A stretch of 64,000 nt of DNA, taken from NCBI RefSeq assembly GCF_005280655.1, contig NZ_CP040058.1:1712001-1776000 (forward strand), written 5' to 3'. The translations under genes and the position numbers were made by a program. The notes under the pieces are model-generated. The model was not told the origin of the DNA, made no database searches, and saw only the letters and a list, made by a program, of their open reading frames with translations. Position 1 is the stretch's first letter. Each line of letters starts with the position of its first letter. Source of the DNA: Anaerostipes rhamnosivorans (GTDB lineage: Bacteria; Bacillota; Clostridia; Lachnospirales; Lachnospiraceae). Positions 1-8,344 of this stretch are shown here, in pieces.

Positions 1-1446
1 CCGAATGTTAGCTACATTGTGAAACCTATATTTTTCTAACATATGCTTCTTCATACAAACCAAATTGTAACGGTAACAATCTGCTATGCCATCTGCAAAG
101 GAGCTCGCATTCCCTTTCCTTAACTGCTGGAACGCTAGAATGACTTGCTTGTTGAGATTTGAAAGTGTGTGTTTCTTGGACGGATAATAAGCAAAATGGT
201 GCCCCCACTCAAGAAGAAGATTGGTTTTAGATAATATAACATAGAAAGGTTCTAATCTGGTATGTTTCATTATGGATTCCAAAATAGCTGTTAAATAAAT
301 AGATCCAGAAGAAGTAAATCCGTCTTCTAACTCGTCCAGTTCTGCTTTCGTAAAGTGCGGAGCTGCAGCTAAAGCAGCCGGGCGAATAATCAGTACCATT
401 AGCTGTAAGGCATGAAGGTAACGTAATGCCTTATCTACATACCCGGAATTAAGAGCCAGCTGATGAAGTCTAGTATCATCTGGTTCTATAACTATAGTGC
501 CTTTACCGTTTAACGTCTTTACAAAACCTCTCTGTTCAAGTTCTGACAATGCCTTTCTGACTGTCGATAAAGAGACATCATACTGACTAGCCAGCTGCTT
601 TTCATATGGAAGATACATTCCAACAGGATATTCTCCAAGACCAATTTTTAGATTAATGTCATCAACAATTTTTGAGTAGTAATAATCTTGACCACGCATG
701 GGATTCCACGAATACTTCAAGCCAGTCTGTGCAGGACATTTTGGCATTCTCTCTGACAGATGATTTAACGTATTTTCAATAGAATCCGTAAGTTCTTGGT
801 ACATATTTGATAACTGGTTGTACTTTGTGAGTGGATCATTGCCCTTTAATATATCTATGATAACATTGGTTACAGATGCAGACCCCTGCAAAAAGTGCTT
901 AGAGAAATAGGGACAATTTTCAGTAAAAAATGCAAGCTTGTTATAAAGGCCAAATGTAGAATATAGTTCGCTGAATAGGGAATTACCACCGATTCTTAAG
1001 ATATCATATCCTAATTTAGAAGGAGATGACCATCCACCTGAGACATATCCCAAACGTAATGCTTTCACAGCCTGTTTATAGTGAGGCATTATCTCCACGT
1101 CACACCCCTGCAAAGCAAAAACCATAAGTGAAGGTAGTATTAGAGCAAAAGTCTGATATACCTGTAAAATGCCTTCCTTTTGTTTTAAAATCTCGAAAAC
1201 AGTATTTGATGAATGACAAGTATCTTTTTTTGAAACAACAATTGGTGCAAGACGGGGCTGAATGTCAACCAGTCCTTCTGTCCGCAATGCGTCAAAGACA
1301 CGGTTAATCGTATATCTGCTTACATGAAATTGCTCGCAGTACATCCTTGAAGATGGCAAAGCATTTCCGGGAGGTATTTGGCCCTCCAAAATACATTGTT
1401 TAATTTCATTATATACAAATGTAAATTTTGTTTCTTGTGGCTTCAT
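1..1446 (-). CDS. Tandem double GntR-type transcriptional regulator (3' end outside window)
   Basis: The reverse strand is open from ATG at 1446 to the window edge (482 codons, no stop), so the C-terminus is missing. Residues about 7-65 form a GntR winged helix (ILEGQIPPGNALPSSR, then VSRYTINRVFDALRTEGLV). A second complete GntR winged helix lies at about 262-322 (LGEYPVGMYLPYEKQLA, VSLSTVRKALSELEQRGFV). The helical segment after each one also matches its counterpart (for example ILQVYQTFALILPSL against ALRYLHALQLMVLII, and VIIDILKGN against LAFQQLRKGN), so the protein looks like an internal duplication of a whole GntR module with its effector domain. It probably binds DNA as a pre-fused dimer; the ligand is unknown. 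The neighbouring gene on the right is divergent (a phosphorelay), which could be its target. Confidence 0.8.
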   Translation of the reverse strand, partial: MKPQETKFTFVYNEIKQCILEGQIPPGNALPSSRMYCEQFHVSRYTINRVFDALRTEGLVDIQPRLAPIVVSKKDTCHSSNTVFEILKQKEGILQVYQTFALILPSLMVFALQGCDVEIMPHYKQAVKALRLGYVSGGWSSPSKLGYDILRIGGNSLFSELYSTFGLYNKLAFFTENCPYFSKHFLQGSASVTNVIIDILKGNDPLTKYNQLSNMYQELTDSIENTLNHLSERMPKCPAQTGLKYSWNPMRGQDYYYSKIVDDINLKIGLGEYPVGMYLPYEKQLASQYDVSLSTVRKALSELEQRGFVKTLNGKGTIVIEPDDTRLHQLALNSGYVDKALRYLHALQLMVLIIRPAALAAAPHFTKAELDELEDGFTSSGSIYLTAILESIMKHTRLEPFYVILSKTNLLLEWGHHFAYYPSKKHTLSNLNKQVILAFQQLRKGNASSFADGIADCYRYNLVCMKKHMLEKYRFHNVANIR

Positions 1447-1607
1447 AACTCGTCTCCTATCTGTCCGAATTATATCATGATGAATTTATTTTGTCAGTAG
1501 TAAAAACGCAAACCTATTTGCACACCTTACCAATATGGATATTGCCAGTATGTAAGGATGACATTTATAATAAAATTGTAAAAATTAAAAGAAAAGGTTT
1601 GAGTATC

Positions 1608-3260
1608 ATGGAAAAACAAAAAATCTTAATTGTCGATGATTCAGAAATGAATCGTGCCCTTTTAGCAGATATCCTGGAAGAACAATATGATGTGGTAGAG
1701 GCTGATAATGGTATAGAAGCAATTTCTATCCTTTCAAGGCAAAGAACAGATTTTTCTCTTCTACTTCTGGATATTATGATGCCTGGCATGGATGGATTTG
1801 AAGTATTAGCTTACATAAACAAATACCACTGGAATGACACCTTTGCTGTTATTATGATTTCGGCTGATGACTCTCCTTTAAATATAAAGCGATCCTACGA
1901 TTTGGGGGCCTTTGACTACATCAGCCGTCCCTTTGATTCGACCATTGTCCAGCGCCGAATTTCTAATACAATGCTTTTATATGCACGACAGCAGCGTCTT
2001 GAAAAAATTATTGCAGAACAATTTCATGAGCAGGAAAAAAATAATAAGCTGATGATTACAATCCTGTCTCACATTGTGGAATTCCGTAATGGAGAGAGTG
2101 GCTTGCATATATTGCATGTTAATACTATTACAAAATATTTGCTAAATCAGCTGGTACAGCTTACTGATCAATATCCCTTGTCCAAAGCAGATATTTCTTT
2201 GATCAGCACCGCTTCTGCGCTGCACGATATTGGAAAAATATCGATTTCAGATGCGATATTGAATAAACCTGGACGGCTTACGCCAGAGGAATTTGAAGTG
2301 ATAAAAACTCACTCAATGGTTGGAGCTAATATGCTATTAGACTTGTCCATTGAGCAACAGGAAGCCCCGCTTGTCAAAGTAGCTTCTGAGATTTGTCGAT
2401 GGCACCACGAAAGGTATGATGGCAGTGGTTATCCGGATGGATTAAAGGGAGAAGAAATACCCATAGCTGCCCAGGTGGTTGCGCTGGCTGATGTATACGA
2501 TGCCTTGATCAGTGAACGATGCTATAAGAAAGCTTATTCACATGAAGAAGCTTTGAAAATGATTTTAGAAGGACGATGTGGTGCATTTAATCCTACTCTT
2601 TTACTGTGCCTGCAAGAAATTGCGGACACACTTGAAAGTGAACTTATGGATGTCTCCACAGAACGAGAGACTAAAAATATTCAAGATATAAGAAATAAAA
2701 TAGACTATGACAGGCTGTTTTCCTATGAAAAATACACCTTTCTGTCTCGCAAACAACGAGATCTTCAACTATTATATATTGACTCCTTAACCAGTGTCTA
2801 CAATCGCCGTTATTATGATGAGCATTTTCAAGGCGCAGATGGTATTCAGGCAATGGTCGTAATCGATGTAGATAATTTCAAACACATCAATGATAATTAT
2901 GGCCACGATGTAGGCGATATCGTATTGCAAAACATTGCACAAACTGTTTCATCCTGTGTACGAAAAACAGATGCCGTTATCCGTTATGGGGGCGATGAAT
3001 TTTTAATTATCTTTTTTAGTATACCTGCAGATATATTTGAGCAAAAATTGGAGAGAATCAGACACTCTGTTGATCGTCTGATAATTGATGACCATCCCGA
3101 ACTACATATGTCTGTCAGCATAGGCGGAGCATATGGAATAGGAACCATAAAAAAACTTTTTAAAGCTGCAGACAATATGATGTATCTTTCAAAAAAAGCA
3201 AAAAATCAGGTGACTGTATGTTTTCTGGACGAGAATGAGGATATTACAGACAACAATTAA
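1608..3260 (+). CDS. Response regulator with REC, HD-GYP and GGDEF domains
   Basis: This is a cyclic-di-GMP response regulator of 550 residues. A REC domain occupies about 1-120 (VDDSEMNR, phospho-acceptor Asp in LLLLDIMMPGMDG). An HD-GYP phosphodiesterase domain follows at about 150-340 (HDIGK, then HHERYDGSGYPDGL). A C-terminal GGDEF cyclase domain has an intact RYGGDEF signature and SLTSVYNRRYYDEHF at its start. Synthesis and breakdown modules are thus in one protein; which is active cannot be told. The open frame extends upstream to 1491, but ATG 1608 is chosen because the REC domain begins there and AAAAGG lies just upstream. It is followed 12 bases later by an Hpt gene and then a hybrid kinase, so it is likely the output of that phosphorelay. 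Confidence 0.9.
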   Translation: MEKQKILIVDDSEMNRALLADILEEQYDVVEADNGIEAISILSRQRTDFSLLLLDIMMPGMDGFEVLAYINKYHWNDTFAVIMISADDSPLNIKRSYDLGAFDYISRPFDSTIVQRRISNTMLLYARQQRLEKIIAEQFHEQEKNNKLMITILSHIVEFRNGESGLHILHVNTITKYLLNQLVQLTDQYPLSKADISLISTASALHDIGKISISDAILNKPGRLTPEEFEVIKTHSMVGANMLLDLSIEQQEAPLVKVASEICRWHHERYDGSGYPDGLKGEEIPIAAQVVALADVYDALISERCYKKAYSHEEALKMILEGRCGAFNPTLLLCLQEIADTLESELMDVSTERETKNIQDIRNKIDYDRLFSYEKYTFLSRKQRDLQLLYIDSLTSVYNRRYYDEHFQGADGIQAMVVIDVDNFKHINDNYGHDVGDIVLQNIAQTVSSCVRKTDAVIRYGGDEFLIIFFSIPADIFEQKLERIRHSVDRLIIDDHPELHMSVSIGGAYGIGTIKKLFKAADNMMYLSKKAKNQVTVCFLDENEDITDNN

Positions 3261-3272
3261 AAAGGAGGAATT

Positions 3273-3641
3273 ATGATTATGAATCTAAAAGATTGTTATA
3301 TAAAATTTGGCGGCGATTTTGAGGAAGTATTGGGCAGACTGCGGCGTGAACAAATCGTTCAAAAATTTGTATATAAATTCCTGCACGATAAAAGCTTTCA
3401 CTTATTAGAAGCCTCTATGGAGAATAAAGACCATGAAGAGGCGCTAAGAGCCGTTCATACACTCAAAGGAATTTGTCAAAATCTTTCTTTTACCAGATTG
3501 TTTGAAAGCAGTAGTCTGGTAACAAAGGCATTAAGAGAAAATGATTGGAATAAAGCTGTTGATATGATGCCGAAATTATCAAAGGATTATTATGAAATAA
3601 TCAATGTTATAGAAGACTTTAAGAATTCTAAGGAGGAATAG
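3273..3641 (+). CDS. Histidine phosphotransfer (Hpt) domain protein
   Basis: A 122-residue stand-alone Hpt protein. The helical bundle carries the phosphorylatable histidine in [14 protein letters not shown] (His near residue 67), the classical HxLKG motif. It should shuttle phosphate between the receiver domains of the hybrid kinase encoded just downstream and the REC domain of the HD-GYP/GGDEF protein just upstream. AAAGGAGG precedes the ATG at 3273; a second in-frame ATG at 3279 is equally well spaced, so the start may be two codons later. Its own end contains the AGGAGG of the next gene, implying one transcript. Confidence 0.88.
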   Translation: MIMNLKDCYIKFGGDFEEVLGRLRREQIVQKFVYKFLHDKSFHLLEASMENKDHEEALRAVHTLKGICQNLSFTRLFESSSLVTKALRENDWNKAVDMMPKLSKDYYEIINVIEDFKNSKEE

Positions 3642-3646
3642 CATCA

Positions 3647-6205
3647 GTGGAAAACAGCAAAAACAAGAATTCTACAACACGTTTTCTAATATTCAGCTTT
3701 ATTGGGCTTTTGATCTTTAGTATTATTATTTTCAGTCTGCTCGGCATCTATATGAGCCGAAAAAGTAAAAAAACTGTTTATGAAATCGGAAATATTTATA
3801 TGTCCGGTATGAATGAACAAATGTCCAGACATTTTGAAAATGTGATTAAATTGCGATTTGATCAGGTCAGCGGAGTTGTTTCTGTTGTATCAACAGATAA
3901 CAAAGACAGAAAGAATCTATATGAGGAACTCATTTACAGGGCACAGGTCAGGGGGTTTGACTATTTAGCGCTTTGTTCTGCCGAGGGAGATTTTCAGACA
4001 CTTTATGGGAAATCCATACAGCCACTTAACCCAAAACCTTTTGTAGAAGCATTATTACAGGGGGAACGGCGAGTCGCTGTTGGCGTTGATTCTGCCGGAA
4101 ATAAAGTGGTATTGTTTGGCATTGATGCTGCTTATCCGATGCACAATGGCGATAAGAGTACTGGTTTGATTGCAGCCGTTCCTCTGGAATATATTACTGA
4201 TTTCCTTTCCTTAGAGGATGAAGGGCAGCTGATGTATTATCATATTATCAGGCCGGATGGTAGTTTTGTGATACAGAATCCTAACACTGAGTTAAGCTCT
4301 TTCTTTGGACAACTACAAAAGCAGCTTGATTCGACTACAAATGAGTTATCTGTAGAAAATTCTATTAAAGAATTTGGTGCTGCACTAAAAAATCGCAAAG
4401 AATATGCTACAACATTTAAAGTAAATGGTGAGGAACGGCAAATATACGGTATATCATTGCCCTATTCTGAGTGGTATTTAGTATCGGTAATGCCTTATAG
4501 TAGATTGGATGATGCTATAAACAATCTGGGCAGCCAGCGTATGTTCATGACATTATTGTCCTGTGCTTCTATTTTAATTATTTTAACATTGATTTTTCTT
4601 CGGTATTTCTCCATAACCCGATCTCAGGTGTATGAATTGGAGAATGCTCAGCAGGCGGCTCTTGAAGCGAACAAAGCCAAAAGCAAATTTTTAGCAAATA
4701 TGAGTCATGATATCCGTACACCCATGAATGCAATCGTCGGCATGACCGCAATTGCCACAGCTCACATAGATGACCAGAAACAGGTACAGAATTGCCTTAG
4801 AAAAATTACTTTATCGAGCAGGCATCTGTTAGGATTGATCAATGATGTTTTAGATATGTCTAAAATTGAAAGTGGTAAATTAACTTTAACAACAGAACAA
4901 ATTTCTTTAAAGGAAGTTGTTGAAGGAATTGTTAACATTATGCAGCCACAGATTAAGACTAAAAAACAAACCTTTCATATACATATTGAAAATATTTTAA
5001 CAGAAAATGTGTGGTGCGATGGTGTCCGCTTGAATCAGGTTATGCTAAATCTCTTGTCAAATGCAACGAAGTATACACCGGAGGGCGGTTCGATACAATT
5101 ATCCCTTACTGAAGAAAAATCTCCGAAAGGAGAAAACTATGTCCGAATTCATATCAAGGTCAAAGATAACGGAATTGGTATGTCGTCAGATTTCCTGAAA
5201 AAAATATATGAATCTTATAGCCGTGCGGATGGAACCAGAATACATAAAACTGAGGGTGCCGGTTTGGGAATGGCGATTACTAAGTACATTGTTGACGCAA
5301 TGGAAGGAACCATTGATATAAAAAGTGAGCCTGATAAAGGAACCGAATTTCTTCTCACATTTGATTTTGAAAAAGTGGTTGAAGTAGAAATGGATATGGT
5401 TCTTCCCTCCTGGAATATGCTGGTGGTTGATGATGACGAATTATTATGTAAGGCAGCCATTGATACACTAAAAGACATCGGAATAAAAGCTGAATGGACA
5501 TTAAGTGGAGAAAAGGCGATAGAACTGGTAATCCAACACCACATAAAGAGGGAGGATTATCAAATCATTTTATTGGATTGGAAACTGCCTGGCATGAATG
5601 GGATTCAGGTGGCAAAAGAAATCCGGAAGAATCTAGGAGACGAAGTACCGATTCTGCTGATTTCTGCATACGACTGGAGTGAATTTGAAGCGGAGGCCCG
5701 TGAAGCGGGTATTAGTGGGTTTATTTGCAAGCCTCTTTTTAAATCTACGCTGTATCACGCTTTGCGTCAATATATGGATATTGAAACAGAATATGACCAG
5801 ACATTGAACCAAACTATTGATTTATCTGGACGCCGTATCTTGCTTGCTGAGGATAATGAACTTAACTGGGAGGTTGCAAGTGAATTGTTGTCTGACTTGG
5901 GTGTGGAACTGGATTGGGCAGAAGATGGACAGATATGTCTGGACAAGTTTCAAAAATCTCCAGCAGGGTATTACGATGCCATTCTTATGGATATCCGTAT
6001 GCCGCATATGACAGGGTTTGAGGCAACAAAAGCGATACGGGGGCTAAATGATCCTGATGCTCTATCTATTCCAATCATCGCTATGAGTGCAGATGCTTTT
6101 TCTGACGACATACAACGTTGCTATGAGTGCGGTATGAATGCCCATATAGCAAAGCCAATCAATGTTTTAGAATTAACTCGTTTGTTAAAAAGATATCTAA
6201 TATAA
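3647..6205 (+). CDS. Hybrid sensor histidine kinase with two receiver domains
   Basis: A membrane hybrid histidine kinase of 852 residues. Transmembrane helices at about 13-35 and 300-322 enclose an extracellular Cache-like sensor region. HisKA holds the phospho-accepting His in [15 protein letters not shown] (about residue 355), followed by HATPase_c ([29 protein letters not shown]). Two REC domains follow, with acceptor Asp in [12 protein letters not shown] (about 648) and [12 protein letters not shown] (about 782). Translation starts at GTG 3647, 10 bases after an AGGAGG inside the Hpt gene; no ATG fits. With the two preceding genes it forms a complete His-Asp-His-Asp relay that should end in c-di-GMP turnover. 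The sensed ligand is unknown. Confidence 0.92.
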   Translation: MENSKNKNSTTRFLIFSFIGLLIFSIIIFSLLGIYMSRKSKKTVYEIGNIYMSGMNEQMSRHFENVIKLRFDQVSGVVSVVSTDNKDRKNLYEELIYRAQVRGFDYLALCSAEGDFQTLYGKSIQPLNPKPFVEALLQGERRVAVGVDSAGNKVVLFGIDAAYPMHNGDKSTGLIAAVPLEYITDFLSLEDEGQLMYYHIIRPDGSFVIQNPNTELSSFFGQLQKQLDSTTNELSVENSIKEFGAALKNRKEYATTFKVNGEERQIYGISLPYSEWYLVSVMPYSRLDDAINNLGSQRMFMTLLSCASILIILTLIFLRYFSITRSQVYELENAQQAALEANKAKSKFLANMSHDIRTPMNAIVGMTAIATAHIDDQKQVQNCLRKITLSSRHLLGLINDVLDMSKIESGKLTLTTEQISLKEVVEGIVNIMQPQIKTKKQTFHIHIENILTENVWCDGVRLNQVMLNLLSNATKYTPEGGSIQLSLTEEKSPKGENYVRIHIKVKDNGIGMSSDFLKKIYESYSRADGTRIHKTEGAGLGMAITKYIVDAMEGTIDIKSEPDKGTEFLLTFDFEKVVEVEMDMVLPSWNMLVVDDDELLCKAAIDTLKDIGIKAEWTLSGEKAIELVIQHHIKREDYQIILLDWKLPGMNGIQVAKEIRKNLGDEVPILLISAYDWSEFEAEAREAGISGFICKPLFKSTLYHALRQYMDIETEYDQTLNQTIDLSGRRILLAEDNELNWEVASELLSDLGVELDWAEDGQICLDKFQKSPAGYYDAILMDIRMPHMTGFEATKAIRGLNDPDALSIPIIAMSADAFSDDIQRCYECGMNAHIAKPINVLELTRLLKRYLI

Positions 6206-6214
6206 ATTGAGTTA

Positions 6215-6247
6215 AAAAGCGTATGTCTCGCGGCATGCGCTTTTATA
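6215..6247 (+). terminator. Rho-independent terminator after the phosphorelay operon
   Basis: AAAAGCGTATG pairs with CATGCGCTTTT (one G-U), with a short loop and a T-rich tail, 10 bases after the hybrid kinase stop. Confidence 0.75.
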
Positions 6248-6329
6248 TTTGTTACAAAGGATGAATACAGAGAGGTGCCGGGCATCCAAGCTGAACCTTT
6301 AAAAAAGTCTGTTTTCGTTCAGAAAGTTG

Positions 6330-6353
6330 AGAATCTGTAGAAACAGATTCTCT
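6330..6353 (-). terminator. Stem-loop at the end of the ABC exporter operon
   Basis: GAGAATCTGT and ACAGATTCTC form a perfect 10-bp stem with a 4-base loop, 3 bases beyond the stop of the reverse-strand permease gene. The T-tract is weak, so this may act mainly to protect the 3' end. Confidence 0.5.
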
Positions 6354-6356
6354 TCC

Positions 6357-7112
6357 TTATAGATCAGTCTCTTTCTCTAATCTATATCTGGCAAACAAAA
6401 AAGCCAGAATTGACATCACAGTAAGAAGAATTATGGGAAACAGCAGTTCATTACATCGGACTGTTCCATAAAATATAATAGAACGTATGCTGCTGATTAC
6501 ATGTGTAAAGGGATTGAGATTGATCAATATTTTTAACACACCCCGTATTTCATCTACCGGAAACAGGGCAGAGCTTAAAAAGAAAAGGGGCAGAACAACT
6601 GCGTTCATAAGTGTTTCAAACATCATCTCATTGGGCAGAATCAGGCTGATCCCATATGATACTGCGGCCATAAAAAATGCGGTCAGAAAAATCAGTAAAA
6701 CAATGACGAATAATCCTGCGGCGTTTTGGAACAAGTTTATAGAGAAGAGCAGGCCGAGCAGACATAGAATGCCTGCTTCCAGAAATGAGCAAAGCACCGC
6801 TTCTAATACTTGTCCTAAAATAATGGAATTCCTGTTTATGGGGGCAATCAGGATCCTGTAAAAGCTCCCATCTGATTTCATCATATAATTCATCATCCCG
6901 CTGCTGCAACACACAGAAAAACTAACGAGAACGATCAGCCCGGGAAATATATATGCTGTGTAATTTTTTATCCCAGTATTGTTCATCGTCTGTCCTGCGA
7001 CCCCACTGTAGAGAAGCAGCCATAAAACGGGCTGTAATATGGTGATCAGGATTGTAAAACGGTTATGAAAACGCCATTTGATGTTCTTTTTTAATATTGT
7101 GATTGTACTCAT
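6357..7112 (-). CDS. ABC-2 type transporter permease (DrrB-like)
   Basis: A 251-residue membrane protein with about six transmembrane helices and the ABC-2 permease fold (NSIILGQVLEAVL, then PLFFLSSALFPVDEIR, typical of the DrrB/NodJ branch). It would pair with the ATPase encoded directly upstream; the two genes overlap by four bases (ATGA), showing translational coupling. These exporters usually move drugs, lipids or antimicrobial compounds; the substrate cannot be read from the sequence. Confidence 0.85.
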   Translation of the reverse strand: MSTITILKKNIKWRFHNRFTILITILQPVLWLLLYSGVAGQTMNNTGIKNYTAYIFPGLIVLVSFSVCCSSGMMNYMMKSDGSFYRILIAPINRNSIILGQVLEAVLCSFLEAGILCLLGLLFSINLFQNAAGLFVIVLLIFLTAFFMAAVSYGISLILPNEMMFETLMNAVVLPLFFLSSALFPVDEIRGVLKILINLNPFTHVISSIRSIIFYGTVRCNELLFPIILLTVMSILAFLFARYRLEKETDL

Positions 7113-8053
7113 TTTATTGCCTCCTTATCTGTCAGTCTTATATATACATCTTCTAAACTTGGCTGTGTTATCTCAATTCCTTTGAAGAGAATCTGATGCT
7201 CAAAAAAAAACTGGATGACGGTCTGTATGGTATGCCTGCTGTCATGTGAGATCACAGTCATCACAGTATCCTGTACCGTAATCTTATATTCAACAAAATG
7301 ATTGAATAACTGTTCTTTAGCTGCCTTTGCGTGTTCTTTTGTATAAAATACGGCCTTGACACTGTCTTGGCGGAGATATCCCTTCAATTCAAAAGGGGAT
7401 CCCTGAACCGCCGTCTGCCCGTCTCTCATGATGCAGATGGTATCGCTTAAGCTGTCGGCTTCTTCTAAATAATGGGTTGTCAAAAAGATGGTAGTACCAA
7501 ATTCAGCCTTTATTCTTTTCATCATATTCCACATAGCCAAGCGGGACTGGATATCCATTCCAACTGTCGGCTCATCTAAAAATAAAATCTTGGGACCTGA
7601 CATCATGTTCATGGCAATGTCCAAACGTCTTTTGATACCGCCGGAGTACGAAGCTACAGGATATTTCAAAAAGGAAGCCAGGTCAAATACTTTGACCAAC
7701 TCTTCCATACGCTGATTTGCCTGCTTTTGCGGAACTTTATATAGTTCACTTTGGAACATCATATTTTCTTTAAGTGACAAATGAGGATCAATGGATAACT
7801 GTTGAGATACACATGCAATCTTGGAACGGACGGACAAAGGGTCTGCCCTGATATCTTTCCCAAAGACTGCCATGTTGCCGGAATCAGCCTTTAGATAAGT
7901 TGTCAATAATTTTATCAAAGTTGATTTACCGGCACCGTTCTGTCCCAAAAGGGAGAAGATTTCTCCGGATTCTACGGTCAGATTTAATCCGTTTAATGCC
8001 TTGATCCCATTTTTGTAGGTTTTGTGTACGTTCTGAACTTGAATAGCGTTCAT
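7109..8053 (-). CDS. ABC transporter ATP-binding protein (DrrA-like)
   Basis: A 314-residue ATPase with Walker A GQNGAGKSTLIKLL (about 38), signature YSGGIKRRLDIAM, Walker B KILFLDEPTVGMD and switch His in TTHYLEEAD. The C-terminal extension of about 80 residues is typical of the DrrA/CcmA daunorubicin-resistance branch. AAGGAGG precedes the ATG at 8053. It is the first gene of a two-gene exporter operon and is divergent from the PRD regulator at 8345. Confidence 0.9.
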   Translation of the reverse strand: MNAIQVQNVHKTYKNGIKALNGLNLTVESGEIFSLLGQNGAGKSTLIKLLTTYLKADSGNMAVFGKDIRADPLSVRSKIACVSQQLSIDPHLSLKENMMFQSELYKVPQKQANQRMEELVKVFDLASFLKYPVASYSGGIKRRLDIAMNMMSGPKILFLDEPTVGMDIQSRLAMWNMMKRIKAEFGTTIFLTTHYLEEADSLSDTICIMRDGQTAVQGSPFELKGYLRQDSVKAVFYTKEHAKAAKEQLFNHFVEYKITVQDTVMTVISHDSRHTIQTVIQFFFEHQILFKGIEITQPSLEDVYIRLTDKEAIK

Positions 8054-8192
8054 AATAAGTCCTCCTTCTTAGATTTGTTATGTCAATTTCGCAATCATCA
8101 TAGCTTGAGAAAATATTTCATTCCTCTCTTTTTCTGTCCGGTTTTGTAAACAAAAGCGAAGTGGAAGGGAAGACGGGGCGTTACAGCCCAGC

Positions 8193-8221
8193 TTGACAGT
8201 TCTTGTGTTTAAACTTAGAAT
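8193..8221 (+). promoter_or_regulatory. Sigma-A type promoter upstream of the MtlR-like regulator
   Basis: TTGACA (8193-8198), 17-base spacer and TAGAAT (8216-8221) give a near-consensus promoter about 125 bases before the regulator start. The stretch 8221-8325 also holds a short Cys-bearing reading frame (MKEKCPQQAEDCAKC) that may be a gene remnant; nothing else was recognised in this gap. Confidence 0.6.
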
Positions 8222-8344
8222 GAAAGAAAAATGTCCGCAGCAGGCGGAAGATTGTGCGAAATGCAGACCTGTTAATGACCGACTTGCTGGCTGAGATGGA
8301 AAAGGGATTATAGTATGTACTAAAATATAACCGAGGTGAGAGCT

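Noticed and set aside
1500..1560. ACGCAAACC segment resembling part of a c-di-GMP riboswitch
   Set aside because: The rest of the GEMM consensus and its two helices are not present.
1491..1607. Upstream extension of the REC/HD-GYP/GGDEF gene from ATG-less codon 1491
   Set aside because: The added 39 residues have no domain, lie before the REC start, and lack a ribosome site; ATG 1608 fits better.
6487..6861. Forward-strand 124-residue frame opposite the ABC permease
   Set aside because: Shadow of the permease; no ribosome site or recognisable domain.
8120..8300. Cys-bearing reading frame (MKEKCPQQAEDCAKC) before the MtlR-like gene, with a possible continuation LLAEMEKGL in another frame
   Set aside because: It might be the tail of a lost regulator gene, but it is short, overlaps a good promoter and has no clear homologue, so I do not call it a gene.
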